A stretch of 64,000 bases of DNA from Streptococcus gordonii (GCF_001553855.1 NZ_LQWV01000037.1:698-64697); one strand, 5' to 3'. Counted from the stretch's first letter, positions 18,590 through 28,283 are shown. The notes: generated from the sequence alone by a model not told the origin. Numbers and translations: made by a program.

Positions 18590-18618
18590 TTGCTTTTTAT
18601 CTAAGCTCATTATATAAT
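18590..18618 (+). promoter_or_regulatory. Promoter of the ABC exporter, overlapping the tetR promoter
   Basis: Plus strand: -35 TTGCTT (18590-18595), -10 TATAAT (18613-18618), spacing 17. On the minus strand a TATAAT box over the same bases pairs with TTGATT at 17 bases inside operator O2, giving overlapping divergent promoters. Confidence 0.7.
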
Positions 18619-18631
18619 ATCTGTGATTTAG

Positions 18632-18650
18632 AATCAACATCTTGTTGATT
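18632..18650. promoter_or_regulatory. Operator O2 for the TetR regulator
   Basis: Second inverted repeat with identical arms: AATCAAC, 5 bases, GTTGATT. It contains the -35 box of tetR and lies just downstream of the exporter -10 box, so repressor here would silence both genes. Confidence 0.78.
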
Positions 18651-18685
18651 TAAGGAAACGAGCTTTGAAAAGGAGAGATGATGAC

Positions 18686-19387
18686 ATGGCTTATATTGAA
18701 ATGAAACATAGCTTTAAACGTTATCAGGTAGGTGACTCAGTGATTGTTGCTAATAACGATGTTTCTTTTGAGATTGAAAAGGGGGAACTGGTCATTATCC
18801 TGGGGGCTTCTGGTGCCGGTAAGTCAACAGTGCTCAATATTCTCGGAGGTATGGATACCAATGATGAGGGAGACATCCTGATAGACGGCCAGAATATTGC
18901 TGACTACAATTCCCACCAGCTGACGGACTATCGTCGTAATGATGTGGGCTTCGTCTTTCAGTTTTACAATTTGGTGCCCAATCTGACAGCCAAGGAAAAT
19001 GTTGAATTGGCTTCTGAGATTGTCAAGGATGCTCAAGATCCTGTTGCCGTTCTAACTGCGGTTGGTATGGAAAATCGCCTCAATAATTTTCCTGCGCAGT
19101 TATCAGGCGGGGAGCAGCAGCGAGTGTCCATTGCTCGGGCTGTGGCAAAAAATCCCAAGATTTTGCTCTGCGATGAGCCGACAGGGGCTCTGGACTACAA
19201 TACTGGCAAGCAAGTGCTGCAAATCTTACAGGACATGTCTCGCAATCAAGGAGCGACGGTGATTATCGTGACCCACAATGCTGCCTTGGCTCCCATTGCT
19301 GACCGGGTCATCCGCATGCACGACGCGAGAGTCAAGAGTATCACAGTCAATGATCAATCACAGGATATAAGTACATTGGAGTATTGA
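18686..19387 (+). CDS. ABC transporter ATP-binding protein (MacB/LolD type)
   Basis: 233 residues from the ATG at 18686, with AGGAGA 9 bases upstream; a TTG at 18665 is not needed. Walker [11 protein letters not shown]-loop region [14 protein letters not shown], signature LSGGEQQR, Walker [13 protein letters not shown] and the H-loop VTHN are intact. It energises the large permease that begins 2 bases after its stop. Type VII (MacB-like) ATPases power mechanotransmission or export of peptides, antibiotics or lipids rather than import. Confidence 0.93.
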   Translation: MAYIEMKHSFKRYQVGDSVIVANNDVSFEIEKGELVIILGASGAGKSTVLNILGGMDTNDEGDILIDGQNIADYNSHQLTDYRRNDVGFVFQFYNLVPNLTAKENVELASEIVKDAQDPVAVLTAVGMENRLNNFPAQLSGGEQQRVSIARAVAKNPKILLCDEPTGALDYNTGKQVLQILQDMSRNQGATVIIVTHNAALAPIADRVIRMHDARVKSITVNDQSQDISTLEY

Positions 19388-19388
19388 T

Positions 19389-22112
19389 ATGAAGAGAAAG
19401 ATTTATTGGAAAGATATTCTGCGCTCCTTCACTAGCTCTAAAGGACGTTTCCTATCTATTTTAATCCTCATGATGCTGGGTTCTCTAGCTCTCGTGGGGC
19501 TCAAGGTCGCTCCTCCCAATATGCGCAGAACAGCAACAGATTACTTGAAAGAACAGCGAACCATGGACTTGGCTATTATGGCGGACTATGGTTTGGATAA
19601 GGCGGATCAGAAAGAGCTGGAAGCTATCAAGGGAGCCGATGTCGAGTTTGGCTATCTGACAGATGTCACTGTAGATGAAGAGGCTCTCCGAGTTTTCTCA
19701 GATACCAAGGATATTTCAAACTTTCAAGTGACCTCCGGTCGTCTTCCTAAGAATGAGCAAGAAATTGCCCTAGCTAGCTTTTGGTCTAAAAAATATAAAA
19801 TTGGCCAGGAGATTGATCTGACCGAAAAAGCCGGCAGTCGATCAGTTCTGAAAAACAAGACCTATAAGATCGTGGGATTTGTCAACTCGGCAGAGCTCTG
19901 GTCTGATAGAAATCTGGGCAATGCGACTAGTGGTAGCGGGGCTTTATCAGCCTATGCTGTAGTCAGCCCTAAGGCTTTTGATTCAGATGTTTACACTATT
20001 GCCCGCCTGCGCTATCATGATATAGAAAAGCTGGCTCCCTTCTCTGAAAGCTATCAGGAGCGTTTGGAGCAGCACCAGACTGCTTTGGACAAGAGCCTGG
20101 AAGATAACGGAGCGGCCCGGTTTAAGCGATTAGAGGCGGATGCCAAACGTACCGTTCAGAAGGGCCAAGATAAGATTGCTCAGGCTGAGGGTGAGCTGAC
20201 CCAAGGTAAAAAGCAATTAGAGCAAGCTCAGAGTCAGCTGGACCAGCAAAAAAACCAGCTAGCGGCAGCTCAAGCCGCTTCTATCCTAGCTCCTGCACAG
20301 CTCAGCCAGAGCCAGCAGCAGATTCAGGAAGCTGAGTCCCAGCTCAATCAGAAAAAAGTAGAGCTAGCTCAGGCAGAGAAAGACTTATCAGCTAGCAAGG
20401 ACAAGCTAGCTAACGCTAAGGCAGACTTGAATCGTTTGAAAGAGCCAGCCTATCATAGCTATGACCGCAAGTCTCTGCCAGGTGGTAATGGCTATCATAT
20501 GTATACAAACTCCATGAATAGTATTGCGTCGATTGGCAATATCTTCCCGGTGGTGCTCTATCTGGTGGCAGCTATGGTGACCTTTACCACCATGACTCGC
20601 TTTGTCGACGAGGAACGAACGAATGCAGGTGTTTTTAAGGCTCTAGGCTATCATAGCCGAGATATCATTCGCAAGTTTTCTCTTTACGGTTTGGTGGCGG
20701 GGAGTCTAGGTACCCTCATAGGGATTCTGCTGGGACATTATTTCTTGTCGGGAGTGATTTCTTCTATTATTACCAGAGGGATGGTGCTCTCTGCCCCTCA
20801 TGCATATTTTTATATTTCCTATAGTTTACTGGCCCTTGGGCTTTCCCTTCTTTCTAGCGTTCTCCCTGCCTATTTGGTGGCAAGACGGGAGCTAACAGAA
20901 GAAGCAGCCCACTTGCTTTTGCCCAAGCCACCAGTCAAGGGCTCCAAGATTTTCTTGGAAAGACTGTCCTTTATTTGGCGGCGCCTTAGCTTTACTCAGA
21001 AGGTCACTGCTCGAAATATCTTTCGCTATAAACAGCGGATGTTTATGACTATCTTTGGTGTGGCGGGTTCTGTTTCCCTGCTCTTTGCCGGCCTAGGACT
21101 CCAATCTTCTATTGGTGGTATTCCAAAGCGTCAGTTTGAGGAGATTCTGCGCTACGACTTGATTGTCGCTGTCAATCCTGGGGAGAATCAATCTGAGCAA
21201 GACAAGCTGAAAAAGATGCTGTCAGATGGCTCGATTGCTGATTATCAGGAGATCTATAGTGAAACCTTGACAGAGAAATACAAAGGAAAAAAAGAGACAG
21301 AGTCAATCACTTTAATGGTTACGGACAAGGAAAATTTTGAACCTTTTATTTCTATGGAAAGTCCTGACAGCCGACAAAAGCTGACTCTCAAGGACGGTGC
21401 AGTGGTTTCGGATAAACTGGCCCGTATAGCTGGGGTTAGCCCCGGTGACCGTATAGAGCTGGGTGGCAAGTCTGTCAAGCTCGCAGCAGTCAATGAGAAT
21501 CATTTTGGCCATTTTGCCTTTATGAAGGCGACTGACTACCAGAAGATTTACAGAAAAAAGCCCGAGAAAAACGCTTATCTAGTGCGACTCAAGAACCCTT
21601 CTAGTAAGAATATTGTGGACAAGGCCAATGAATTTATGAGCCTCAAGTCTGTCAAGAGTGTCTCACAAAATGCTAGTATGGTGAAGCAGTTCAACGTTCT
21701 AGCTGATTCTCTTAATAATACGATGCTTATTTTGGTGGTGATCTCTGTTCTTCTAGCAGTTGTCATTCTCTACAATCTGACCAATATCAATGTAGCTGAG
21801 CGGATTCGCGAGCTGTCCACTATCAAGGTTCTAGGCTTCCATAATAAGGAAGTGACCCTCTATATCTATCGAGAGACCATTATTCTGTCAGTGATTGGGA
21901 TGGTAGTTGGGCTTCTAGGCGGTTTCTTCCTGCATCGTTTTTTGATTGAGAAGGTTGCGCCTAGCATTATCAGCTTAAACCCTCAAGTAAGTTCCTCAGT
22001 CTATCTGTTTCCTCTAACAGCAGTGACTCTTATCCTGACCTTGCTTGGCTTCTTTGTCAACTACCGCCTCAGACGGGTGGATATGCTGGAAGCGCTCAAG
22101 TCTGTTGATTGA
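19389..22112 (+). CDS. FtsX-like ABC transporter permease with long coiled-coil
   Basis: 907 residues. Layout: membrane helix about 18-40, an extracytoplasmic domain, a Gln/Lys/Ala-rich coiled-coil (about 250-350, for example KKQLEQAQSQLDQQKNQL), three membrane helices (about 385-500), a second domain flanked by helices near 560, and three C-terminal helices (about 780-900) with FtsX repeats (TIKVLGFHNKEV). The coiled-coil in the first external loop resembles an in-built adaptor stalk. Regulated with its ATPase by the adjacent TetR protein. The substrate is unknown; peptide or antimicrobial export is the likely class. Confidence 0.9.
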   Translation: MKRKIYWKDILRSFTSSKGRFLSILILMMLGSLALVGLKVAPPNMRRTATDYLKEQRTMDLAIMADYGLDKADQKELEAIKGADVEFGYLTDVTVDEEALRVFSDTKDISNFQVTSGRLPKNEQEIALASFWSKKYKIGQEIDLTEKAGSRSVLKNKTYKIVGFVNSAELWSDRNLGNATSGSGALSAYAVVSPKAFDSDVYTIARLRYHDIEKLAPFSESYQERLEQHQTALDKSLEDNGAARFKRLEADAKRTVQKGQDKIAQAEGELTQGKKQLEQAQSQLDQQKNQLAAAQAASILAPAQLSQSQQQIQEAESQLNQKKVELAQAEKDLSASKDKLANAKADLNRLKEPAYHSYDRKSLPGGNGYHMYTNSMNSIASIGNIFPVVLYLVAAMVTFTTMTRFVDEERTNAGVFKALGYHSRDIIRKFSLYGLVAGSLGTLIGILLGHYFLSGVISSIITRGMVLSAPHAYFYISYSLLALGLSLLSSVLPAYLVARRELTEEAAHLLLPKPPVKGSKIFLERLSFIWRRLSFTQKVTARNIFRYKQRMFMTIFGVAGSVSLLFAGLGLQSSIGGIPKRQFEEILRYDLIVAVNPGENQSEQDKLKKMLSDGSIADYQEIYSETLTEKYKGKKETESITLMVTDKENFEPFISMESPDSRQKLTLKDGAVVSDKLARIAGVSPGDRIELGGKSVKLAAVNENHFGHFAFMKATDYQKIYRKKPEKNAYLVRLKNPSSKNIVDKANEFMSLKSVKSVSQNASMVKQFNVLADSLNNTMLILVVISVLLAVVILYNLTNINVAERIRELSTIKVLGFHNKEVTLYIYRETIILSVIGMVVGLLGGFFLHRFLIEKVAPSIISLNPQVSSSVYLFPLTAVTLILTLLGFFVNYRLRRVDMLEALKSVD

Positions 22113-22126
22113 TAAAAAAAGACTTC

Positions 22127-22162
22127 AAAACTTTCACTCACTTGATGGGTGGAAGTTTTTTT
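22127..22162 (+). terminator. Terminator of the ABC exporter operon
   Basis: Imperfect stem AAAACTTTCAC/GTGGAAGTTTT followed by a T run. Confidence 0.7.
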
Positions 22163-22204
22163 GAACTTTGATATAATATTCCTTGTAAAGAAAGAGAAAG
22201 ACAC

Positions 22205-23056
22205 ATGATGACACGAAAAATTGCCTTATTATCCGATGTACATGGAAATAGCACAGCCTTGGAAGCAGTACTGGCGGATGCGGAAAGCCAGCAGGTGACA
22301 GACTATTGGTTTTTGGGAGATTTGCTCCTGCCAGGAACCGGTCGCAGAAATATTTTAGACAGGATGGAGCAGCTGAACATCAGCGTCCAGGTCAGGGGGA
22401 ATTGGGAAGACAGTCTCTGGCATGCTCTGCATCAAAAGTTAGACTTGACACGTCCCAGCCATCTCTACCTGACCCGGCTCTGCCATTTTGTCCTAGAGGA
22501 AATCAGTCCTGAAGAGATCAACCGTATGCAGGAACTTCCTCTGCAAATCTTGACAGAAGTAGAGGGATTGAAGATTGCGGTCAGCCACCATCTGCCAGAT
22601 AAGAATTGGGGACGGGAGTTGATTCATATTGGTGAACAGAGTGATTTCGACCGCCTTTTTGAAGGAAACGACTGCGCTATCGCTGTTTATGGTCACATTC
22701 ACCAGCAGTTTCTCCGCTACGGGACTAAGGGCCAGCTGATTATCAATCCCGGCTCTATTGGTCAGCCATTCTTTCTAGATTCGGCTTTGCGTCAGGACTT
22801 GCGAGCCCAGTATGCCATTTTAGAGATTGATGAGACGGGGCTGGCTGATGTCGACCTTCGGCGCGTTGCCTACGATGTAGAGCAGGAGATGAGATTGGCT
22901 CGGGAGCTCCACTTGCCTTACTATGAGATTTATCGGGAGAGCTTGGTCAATGGTATCCACCATACTCACAACCACGACCTGCTGCGGGAAATCAGTGAGC
23001 GGGAAGGCTATGCGGATGAGATTGCAGCTTTCTTAAAGTCCAGTCGTAACTCTTGA
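22205..23056 (+). CDS. Calcineurin-like metallophosphoesterase
   Basis: 283 residues. The dinuclear-metal signature is intact: SDVHGNSTALEA (D-x-H-G-N), FLGDLLLPG (GD), RGNWED (GNxxD-like), SHH, and YGHIHQQF with the product loop INPGSIGQP. This is the YfcE/MPP-like subgroup, usually phosphodiesterases. A C-terminal extension (about 225-283) is helical and rich in Glu. Physiological substrate unknown. It has a TATAAT box near 22171 and is followed after 59 bases by an Rrf2 regulator. Confidence 0.88.
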   Translation: MMTRKIALLSDVHGNSTALEAVLADAESQQVTDYWFLGDLLLPGTGRRNILDRMEQLNISVQVRGNWEDSLWHALHQKLDLTRPSHLYLTRLCHFVLEEISPEEINRMQELPLQILTEVEGLKIAVSHHLPDKNWGRELIHIGEQSDFDRLFEGNDCAIAVYGHIHQQFLRYGTKGQLIINPGSIGQPFFLDSALRQDLRAQYAILEIDETGLADVDLRRVAYDVEQEMRLARELHLPYYEIYRESLVNGIHHTHNHDLLREISEREGYADEIAAFLKSSRNS

Positions 23057-23115
23057 AGTTACACCATTTTTGAGCTATAATAAAAATAAAGGAAAATGAT
23101 AAGGGAGAAGAAGAG

Positions 23116-23565
23116 ATGCAGATTTCTAGCCGTTTTACCATTGCCACCCATATGCTGATTGTTCTGGCTTTGGAAGGAAAAAAACAAAAACTGACAAGTG
23201 ATATCCTTGCTGGCAGTGTCGGCGTCAATCCAGTTATTATTCGCAAGACCCTGTCCCAGCTCAAGAATGCAGGAATGATTACCGTTGCTCGTGGGACCGG
23301 AGGAGCAGAGATTGCTAAAGATTTGAAAGATATTAGCCTTTTAGATGTTTATTGTGCTGTTGAGTGTCTAGGAAAGAGTGGCCAGCTCTTTAGCTTTCAT
23401 GACAAGCCCAATCCAGACTGTCCTATCGGCAAGAACATTCACAATGTCTTAGACGACCGCTTGGCAGCTATTCAGGCAGCCATGGAAGCTGAATTGGCTC
23501 AGACCAGCCTTGACGAAGTTGTCGCAGCAACCGAAAAAGAAATTAAAGAACAATCTGTTTCCTAG
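23116..23565 (+). CDS. Rrf2 family transcriptional regulator (YwnA-like)
   Basis: 149 residues. N-terminal winged helix (MQISSRFTIATHMLIVLAL; then NPVIIRKTLSQLKNAGMI) and the GTGGAEIAKD wing identify Rrf2. It has Cys residues at about 82, 86 and 101, not the three closely spaced Cys of the FeS-type IscR/NsrR, so a thiol-redox or ligand sensor is more likely. The gene lies just upstream of a CatE-like dioxygenase whose promoter carries inverted repeats; by analogy with electrophile-sensing circuits it probably controls that gene (inference). Confidence 0.88.
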   Translation: MQISSRFTIATHMLIVLALEGKKQKLTSDILAGSVGVNPVIIRKTLSQLKNAGMITVARGTGGAEIAKDLKDISLLDVYCAVECLGKSGQLFSFHDKPNPDCPIGKNIHNVLDDRLAAIQAAMEAELAQTSLDEVVAATEKEIKEQSVS

Positions 23566-23585
23566 AAAGCAGGTTGTTTTTTTTT
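23549..23585 (+). terminator. Terminator of the Rrf2 gene, overlapping its stop codon
   Basis: Stem AACAATCTG/CAGGTTGTT, then nine or more T; the upstream arm lies in the last codons. Confidence 0.8.
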
Positions 23586-23603
23586 GGTGAATAGTATTCT
23601 GAG

Positions 23604-23666
23604 ATGTAATTATTGACATTACATTAGGATGTGCTATACTAGTAGTTGTAACAAAGACAATTACAA
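23604..23666 (+). promoter_or_regulatory. Promoter of the catE-like gene with two inverted repeats
   Basis: -35 TTGACA (23613-23618) and -10 TATACT (23635-23640), spacing 16. ATGTAAT-N7-ATTACAT (23604-23624) covers the -35, and TTGTAA-N9-TTACAA (23646-23666) lies just after the start site. The shared TGTAA/TTACA halves suggest two operators for one repressor, most simply the adjacent Rrf2 protein. Confidence 0.7.
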
Positions 23667-23799
23667 TTTAGAAATAATCCTTAGGAACAAATGGCAATGT
23701 GAAAAGCCATATCAAGGAACCTATCTCTGTTTTGGAGAAATAAAAAAAGATGGAGCAGGAGCACTCCTGACATTTAAAATTAAAGAGAGGAGAAAGGAC

Positions 23800-24678
23800 A
23801 TGACATTTGAATATCAAAGCAAGATTTATCTAGGAGAGGTGGCACTTTATGTGGCCGATTTAGCAAGACAAAGGGATTTTTATCAGCGCGTTTTAGGCTT
23901 GGAACTTTTGGAAGAGCAAGACGGACAGGTGGCTTTGGGCAGGGACGGACAAGTGCTGGTGAGGCTCTTAGCGACCAGTGACCGGCAGTCCATTAAGTCG
24001 GCTTACGGTCTTTATCATCTGGCACTTTTGCTTCCAAGCCGTCAAGCCTTGGCAGATATCCTGAAGCATTTATCAGAAAATAAAGTTCCTATGGTCGGAG
24101 GAGCAGACCACGGTTATAGTGAAGCCATTTATCTGGAGGATCCAGAAGGCAATGGCATTGAGCTTTATCGGGACAAACCTCAGGCTGATTGGGATATTCG
24201 AGAAGATGGCCACATTATCGGAGTGACGGAAGCGCTCGCGGCTCAAGAAATCTATGAACTAGGTCAGAAAGTCCAGCCGTTTAGTATTGCTGAAGGTACT
24301 CGTATGGGCCATGTCCACCTATCTGTGAAAAATAGCAGAGCTGCCAGTCATTTTTACCAAAAGCTTCTAGGCTTGGAGGATAAATTTTCTGTACCTTCTG
24401 CTAGCTGGCTGGCATCCGGAAACTACCATCATCATTTAGCTGTTAATGAATGGGGAGGTTCTCACTTGAATCATCGCCAATCTAAGCAACTGGGGCTAGC
24501 CTATTTTGAGGTGCAAGTAGAAGGAAAAGAAGAGCTAGTATCTATTTATGAAAATGCTCTGGACTTGCAGTCGCCAGTCCGGTGGATTAGCTCCCAAGAG
24601 CTAGAAGTCACAGACCCAGATGGAATTGCTGTGAGAATGATTGTACCCGCTAAATCAAATATAGAAAATAAAGGCTAA
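23800..24678 (+). CDS. VOC family (CatE-like) extradiol dioxygenase/glyoxalase
   Basis: 292 residues from the ATG at 23800, preceded by GAGGAGAAAGG; the long upstream open frame is leader. Two VOC domains (about 8-125 and 168-285). It resembles Bacillus CatE, which cleaves catechols: GHVHLSV and GNYHHHLAVNEWGG give the two metal His of the second domain. The usual third ligand Glu in the final DPDG motif is not obvious (DPDGIAVRM), so activity is not certain. Likely detoxifies quinone or catechol compounds under control of the 23604-23666 operators. Confidence 0.85.
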   Translation: MTFEYQSKIYLGEVALYVADLARQRDFYQRVLGLELLEEQDGQVALGRDGQVLVRLLATSDRQSIKSAYGLYHLALLLPSRQALADILKHLSENKVPMVGGADHGYSEAIYLEDPEGNGIELYRDKPQADWDIREDGHIIGVTEALAAQEIYELGQKVQPFSIAEGTRMGHVHLSVKNSRAASHFYQKLLGLEDKFSVPSASWLASGNYHHHLAVNEWGGSHLNHRQSKQLGLAYFEVQVEGKEELVSIYENALDLQSPVRWISSQELEVTDPDGIAVRMIVPAKSNIENKG

Positions 24679-24700
24679 GAATTTTCTTAGTCTTTTCTTT
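24671..24700 (+). terminator. Terminator of the catE-like gene
   Basis: Stem AAGGCTAAG/CTTAGTCTT overlapping the stop codon, then TTCTTT. Confidence 0.65.
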
Positions 24701-24787
24701 GATATTAATCAGAATCAGCCTTGAGCCTGATGGATTTTCCAAAATAAATGATAAAATGAGATTATCTACAGAAAGAGGGAATAGAAC

Positions 24788-25060
24788 ATGAAAACGGTCC
24801 TTTATAAAACAAGAAGAAATCGATTGGTGGCTGGTGTTTTAGCTGGTTTGGCAGATAAGTTTAAATTTGATCTTAGTTTGATTCGTTTTTTATATATCCT
24901 TTTTACCATTTCGTCTTTTGGACTTGGAGTTGTTATTTACATTTCTTTAGCAGTACTTCTTCCAACTAAGGAAGATATAGAAGCTGAAATGTACGGGACT
25001 GGACCAAGAAAGCGTAAGGATGCAGAACCAATTGATGACGATAAAGGACTCTTTTGGTAA
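24788..25060 (+). CDS. PspC domain protein
   Basis: 90 residues. The PspC domain fills residues 3-60 (LYKTRRNRLVAGVLAGLADKF, one membrane helix about 32-57, ending VLLPTKE), followed by an acidic cytosolic tail. Proteins of this family sense or buffer envelope stress, and in firmicutes occur as stand-alone small proteins. AGAGGGAA precedes the ATG. The next gene starts 26 bases after its stop. Confidence 0.88.
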   Translation: MKTVLYKTRRNRLVAGVLAGLADKFKFDLSLIRFLYILFTISSFGLGVVIYISLAVLLPTKEDIEAEMYGTGPRKRKDAEPIDDDKGLFW

Positions 25061-25086
25061 TGGTTGGCCGGTCAAAAAGGAGAACT

Positions 25087-25590
25087 ATGGAAATATGGGA
25101 TGCTTATAATGACAAGCGAGAAAAAATTGGCCAGTACTTGGTAAGAGGAGAGCGGATACCGTCTGGCCTATATCATCTCTGTGTGAATGTCTTAGTACGA
25201 CATGAGGATGGAGATGTTCTTTTTATGAAAAGAAGTAGTCAAAAGGAACTCTATCCCAACTACTTTGAATTTGGGGCTGGTGGCAGTGTCCTAGCTGGTG
25301 AGGATAGCCTTAGCGCTGCGCTTCGAGAGTTGAAAGAAGAAACAGGTTTAGTCCCCAGCCAGATAAGACTCATTGAGCAGACAATATCCTTTGAAGATCA
25401 GTGTCTATTTGACTACTATGAAGCAATTATAGTAGGCGATAAGGGGAATATAACCTATCAAGATGGAGAGACTGATGGACATGTCTGGATAGGAATAAAT
25501 GAATTGTCTGCATTCATGAAAGAGGAGCTTCTCTTTCAACATCAAAAAGCACTATTAAAAAAACTAATAGAGAAACAAGGTGACAGATAA
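25087..25590 (+). CDS. Nudix hydrolase
   Basis: 167 residues from the ATG at 25087, with AAGGAGA 3 to 6 bases upstream; an ATG at 25054 inside the PspC gene is rejected. The Nudix box GSVLAGE...RELKEETGL fits GX5EX7REUXEEXGU. The N-terminal MEIWDAYNDKREKIG marks the YfcD/isopentenyl-diphosphate isomerase-like Nudix group, whose substrates are poorly known. A long-loop inverted repeat ending in TTTT (25578-25620) may terminate transcription. Confidence 0.88.
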   Translation: MEIWDAYNDKREKIGQYLVRGERIPSGLYHLCVNVLVRHEDGDVLFMKRSSQKELYPNYFEFGAGGSVLAGEDSLSAALRELKEETGLVPSQIRLIEQTISFEDQCLFDYYEAIIVGDKGNITYQDGETDGHVWIGINELSAFMKEELLFQHQKALLKKLIEKQGDR

Positions 25591-25703
25591 AGTGTAGAAG
25601 CCTTCCCTGTCATCTTTTCTTTTCCCAAAAAGGACGCTGAAACTCTCTATAAAAGTAATTTTTTGCTATAATAGAAAAAGAAAGATTCCAAAGGGGGAAA
25701 CTT

Positions 25704-26639
25704 ATGTCTGTTAAGGTCAAGGACCTCTTGCAAAAAGTAAGATTACAATTGATTTATGGTAGCGAAGAACTACTGGAAAAAGAAATTACGACATCCGATA
25801 TTTCACGGCCTGGGCTTGAGATGACAGGATATTTTGACTACTATACACCAGAACGCATTCAGCTGATTGGGATGAAAGAATGGTCTTATTTGATGAAGAT
25901 GACGAGTCATAACCGCCATCAAGTTCTTCTGAAAATGTTCCAACCGACGACACCTGTTGTCATCATTGCCAGAGATTTGGAAATTCCAGATGAAATGATG
26001 CAGGCTGCCCAAGAAAAGCAGATTGTTATTTTGCGTAGCCATACAGCAACCAGCCGATTGTCAGGAGAAATATCCAGCTATCTAGATTCTCGCTTGGCTG
26101 AAAGAACAAGCGTTCACGGTGTCTTAATGGACATCTACGGCATGGGTGTCCTCATTCAGGGTGATAGTGGTATCGGTAAAAGTGAGACGGGACTTGAGTT
26201 GGTCAAAAGAGGTCACCGTTTGGTAGCGGATGATCGTGTTGATATCTTTGCTAAGGATGAAATGACTCTCTGGGGTGAGCCAGCTGAAATTTTACGTCAT
26301 TTACTTGAAATTCGAGGTGTTGGAATTATTGATGTGATGAGTCTCTATGGTGCTAGTGCAGTTAAAGATTCGTCACAGGTTCAAATTGCAGTATATTTGG
26401 AAAATTATGATGTCAATAAGACCTTTGACCGCCTAGGTAATGGTTCAGATGAATTAGAAATTGCCGGTGTTCGAATTCCAAGGGTCCGCATTCCTGTTAA
26501 AACTGGTCGTAACATCTCCGTTGTAATTGAAGCTGCGGCCATGAATTATAGAGCAAAAGAGATGGGCTTTGACGCTACAAAGATTTTTGAAGAACGCTTG
26601 ACAAATCTGATCAGCCAGAATGAGGTGAAGCATGATTAA
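25704..26639 (+). CDS. hprK: HPr kinase/phosphorylase
   Basis: 311 residues. Phosphorylates HPr on Ser46 when glycolytic intermediates are high and removes the phosphate when phosphate is high; P-Ser-HPr is the corepressor of CcpA, which is also encoded in this window. His138 (TSVHGVL), the P-loop GDSGIGKSE (153-161) and the HprK signature [11 protein letters not shown] are visible. AAGGGGGAAA precedes the ATG and TATAAT lies near 25669. Its stop overlaps lgt by 8 bases. Confidence 0.97.
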   Translation: MSVKVKDLLQKVRLQLIYGSEELLEKEITTSDISRPGLEMTGYFDYYTPERIQLIGMKEWSYLMKMTSHNRHQVLLKMFQPTTPVVIIARDLEIPDEMMQAAQEKQIVILRSHTATSRLSGEISSYLDSRLAERTSVHGVLMDIYGMGVLIQGDSGIGKSETGLELVKRGHRLVADDRVDIFAKDEMTLWGEPAEILRHLLEIRGVGIIDVMSLYGASAVKDSSQVQIAVYLENYDVNKTFDRLGNGSDELEIAGVRIPRVRIPVKTGRNISVVIEAAAMNYRAKEMGFDATKIFEERLTNLISQNEVKHD

Positions 26640-27441
26640 TCCAATTGCCTTTCAAATCGGACCATTTGCTATTCGCTGGTATGCAATCTGTATACTTTCG
26701 GGTTTAATATTAGCTGTTTATTTAGCTAGGAAAGAAGCACCTCGTAAAAAGATTAAACCTGACGACATTATTGATTTCATCTTGATTGCATTTCCACTTG
26801 CTATTGTGGGTGCACGACTGTACTATGTGGCCTTTGAATGGTCTTATTATTCAAAACAGCCCTTTATTGAGATTTTTATTACCTGGCATGGTGGTTTAGC
26901 TATCTATGGAGGACTGATTACTGGTGCTCTAGTTCTTTATTTCTTTTCTAGGAGTAAATTTATTAATACTTTAGATTTCTTAGATATAGCGGCTCCAGGT
27001 GTTATGATTGCTCAGAGTATTGGACGCTGGGGGAATTTTATCAACCAGGAAGCTTACGGTGCTGCGGTCAAGAGTTTAGACTACTTGCCAGGATTTATCA
27101 GAGATCAAATGTATATTGATGGAGCTTATCGACAACCTACTTTCCTTTATGAATCTTCTTGGAACTTGCTAGGCTTCATTCTTATTCTCTTTTTACGCAG
27201 AAAACCCAATTTTCTCAAGCAAGGAGACATTACAGCCTTCTACCTTATCTGGTACGGTTGTGGTCGGATGATTATTGAAGGAATGCGGACAGACAGTCTC
27301 TACTTTATGGGACTCCGGGTTTCTCAGTGGTTGTCTGCTCTCTTAATTATTCTTGGTGTCGCCTTGGTTGTTTATCAACATAGAAAAAAAGATACACCGT
27401 ATTATTACACATCTTTAGAAATGGAGAAGAAAAATGCTTGA
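26632..27441 (+). CDS. lgt: Prolipoprotein diacylglyceryl transferase
   Basis: 269 residues, seven predicted membrane helices. Transfers diacylglycerol from phosphatidylglycerol to the lipobox Cys of prelipoproteins, needed for the C39-like and iron-binding lipoproteins of this window. The Lgt signature [13 protein letters not shown] (about 126-138) and the [10 protein letters not shown] loop are present. hprK-lgt coupling is a widespread firmicute arrangement. Confidence 0.97.
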   Translation: MINPIAFQIGPFAIRWYAICILSGLILAVYLARKEAPRKKIKPDDIIDFILIAFPLAIVGARLYYVAFEWSYYSKQPFIEIFITWHGGLAIYGGLITGALVLYFFSRSKFINTLDFLDIAAPGVMIAQSIGRWGNFINQEAYGAAVKSLDYLPGFIRDQMYIDGAYRQPTFLYESSWNLLGFILILFLRRKPNFLKQGDITAFYLIWYGCGRMIIEGMRTDSLYFMGLRVSQWLSALLIILGVALVVYQHRKKDTPYYYTSLEMEKKNA

Positions 27442-27817
27442 AATTTCATATAGTTTAGTCGCAGTCGCTTTGATTGCTTTGATTGTTTACTCCATCTTCT
27501 TGGTTAGAAAAATTAGCAATGTTGTGGATGAGACAGAGAAGACGATTAAAGTTCTTACAGCGGATGTTAATGTCACACTATATCAAACCAATGAATTACT
27601 AGCTAAAGTCAATGTTTTGACTGATGATATTAACGGTAAAATGGAGACCATAGAACCCCTCTTTACAGCTGTTGCAGATCTGTCACTATCTGTTTCAGAT
27701 TTAAATGATTCAGCTCGTAATCTGAGTAAAAAAGCAGCAACGGCTGGTAAAAATTCAGTCAAGGCGGGTGCAGGTTTAACAGCTTGGCGTCTATTATCAA
27801 AATTTTTCAATAGATAA
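27434..27817 (+). CDS. DUF948 membrane protein
   Basis: 127 residues, overlapping lgt by 8 bases. An N-terminal membrane helix (about 4-24), then a heptad-like helical region ([19 protein letters not shown] onward) and a Lys-rich end. DUF948 proteins are of unknown function; their position after hprK-lgt and before a YtxH protein is conserved in streptococci and hints at an envelope-stress role (inference). Confidence 0.85.
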   Translation: MLEISYSLVAVALIALIVYSIFLVRKISNVVDETEKTIKVLTADVNVTLYQTNELLAKVNVLTDDINGKMETIEPLFTAVADLSLSVSDLNDSARNLSKKAATAGKNSVKAGAGLTAWRLLSKFFNR

Positions 27818-27838
27818 TCACAAGAAAGAAGGTCCGTT

Positions 27839-28282
27839 ATGGGTAAATTTTCATCGATTGTATTAGGAGCAGCATCTGGGGCTGTAGCAGCTATCTTCTT
27901 AAGCAGTGAAAAAGGCAAAGAAGTAAGAGCTAGAGTCAGCAATTTTATCAAAGAAGTGCAAGAGAATCCAGAAGAAGTAAAAGAGCAAGTTTGCCATTCG
28001 GCTACTGAGTTAAAAAATCATGCAGTAGATACCGTAGCTCAAGTAAAAGACAAGGTCAATAATGGTGAGATTACAAAAGAGTCTATTTTGACATCTGTAA
28101 AGGAGACTACAAAAGAGATGTTAGACTATTCACAGGGTAAGTTCCAAGCCATTAAAGAAAAAATTCAGGAAGAACATCTGACTAAAGATGATTTGGTATC
28201 TTCTATCAAAGAAAAAGCACATGCTTTGACAGATGAAAAAGATCATTCTGAAGAAATCGTTATAGACCTAAAAGAAGAATAA
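27839..28282 (+). CDS. YtxH domain protein
   Basis: 147 residues. The N-terminus MGKFSSIVLGAASGAVAAIFLSSEKGKEVRARV is the YtxH pattern: short hydrophobic helix and a Gly/Ala-rich turn followed by S-x-K-G-K. The rest is a highly charged amphipathic helix. Homologues are annotated as general-stress or gas-vesicle-like proteins without a defined activity. It is last in the hprK operon, with a terminator after its stop. Confidence 0.85.
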   Translation: MGKFSSIVLGAASGAVAAIFLSSEKGKEVRARVSNFIKEVQENPEEVKEQVCHSATELKNHAVDTVAQVKDKVNNGEITKESILTSVKETTKEMLDYSQGKFQAIKEKIQEEHLTKDDLVSSIKEKAHALTDEKDHSEEIVIDLKEE

Positions 28283-28283
28283 A

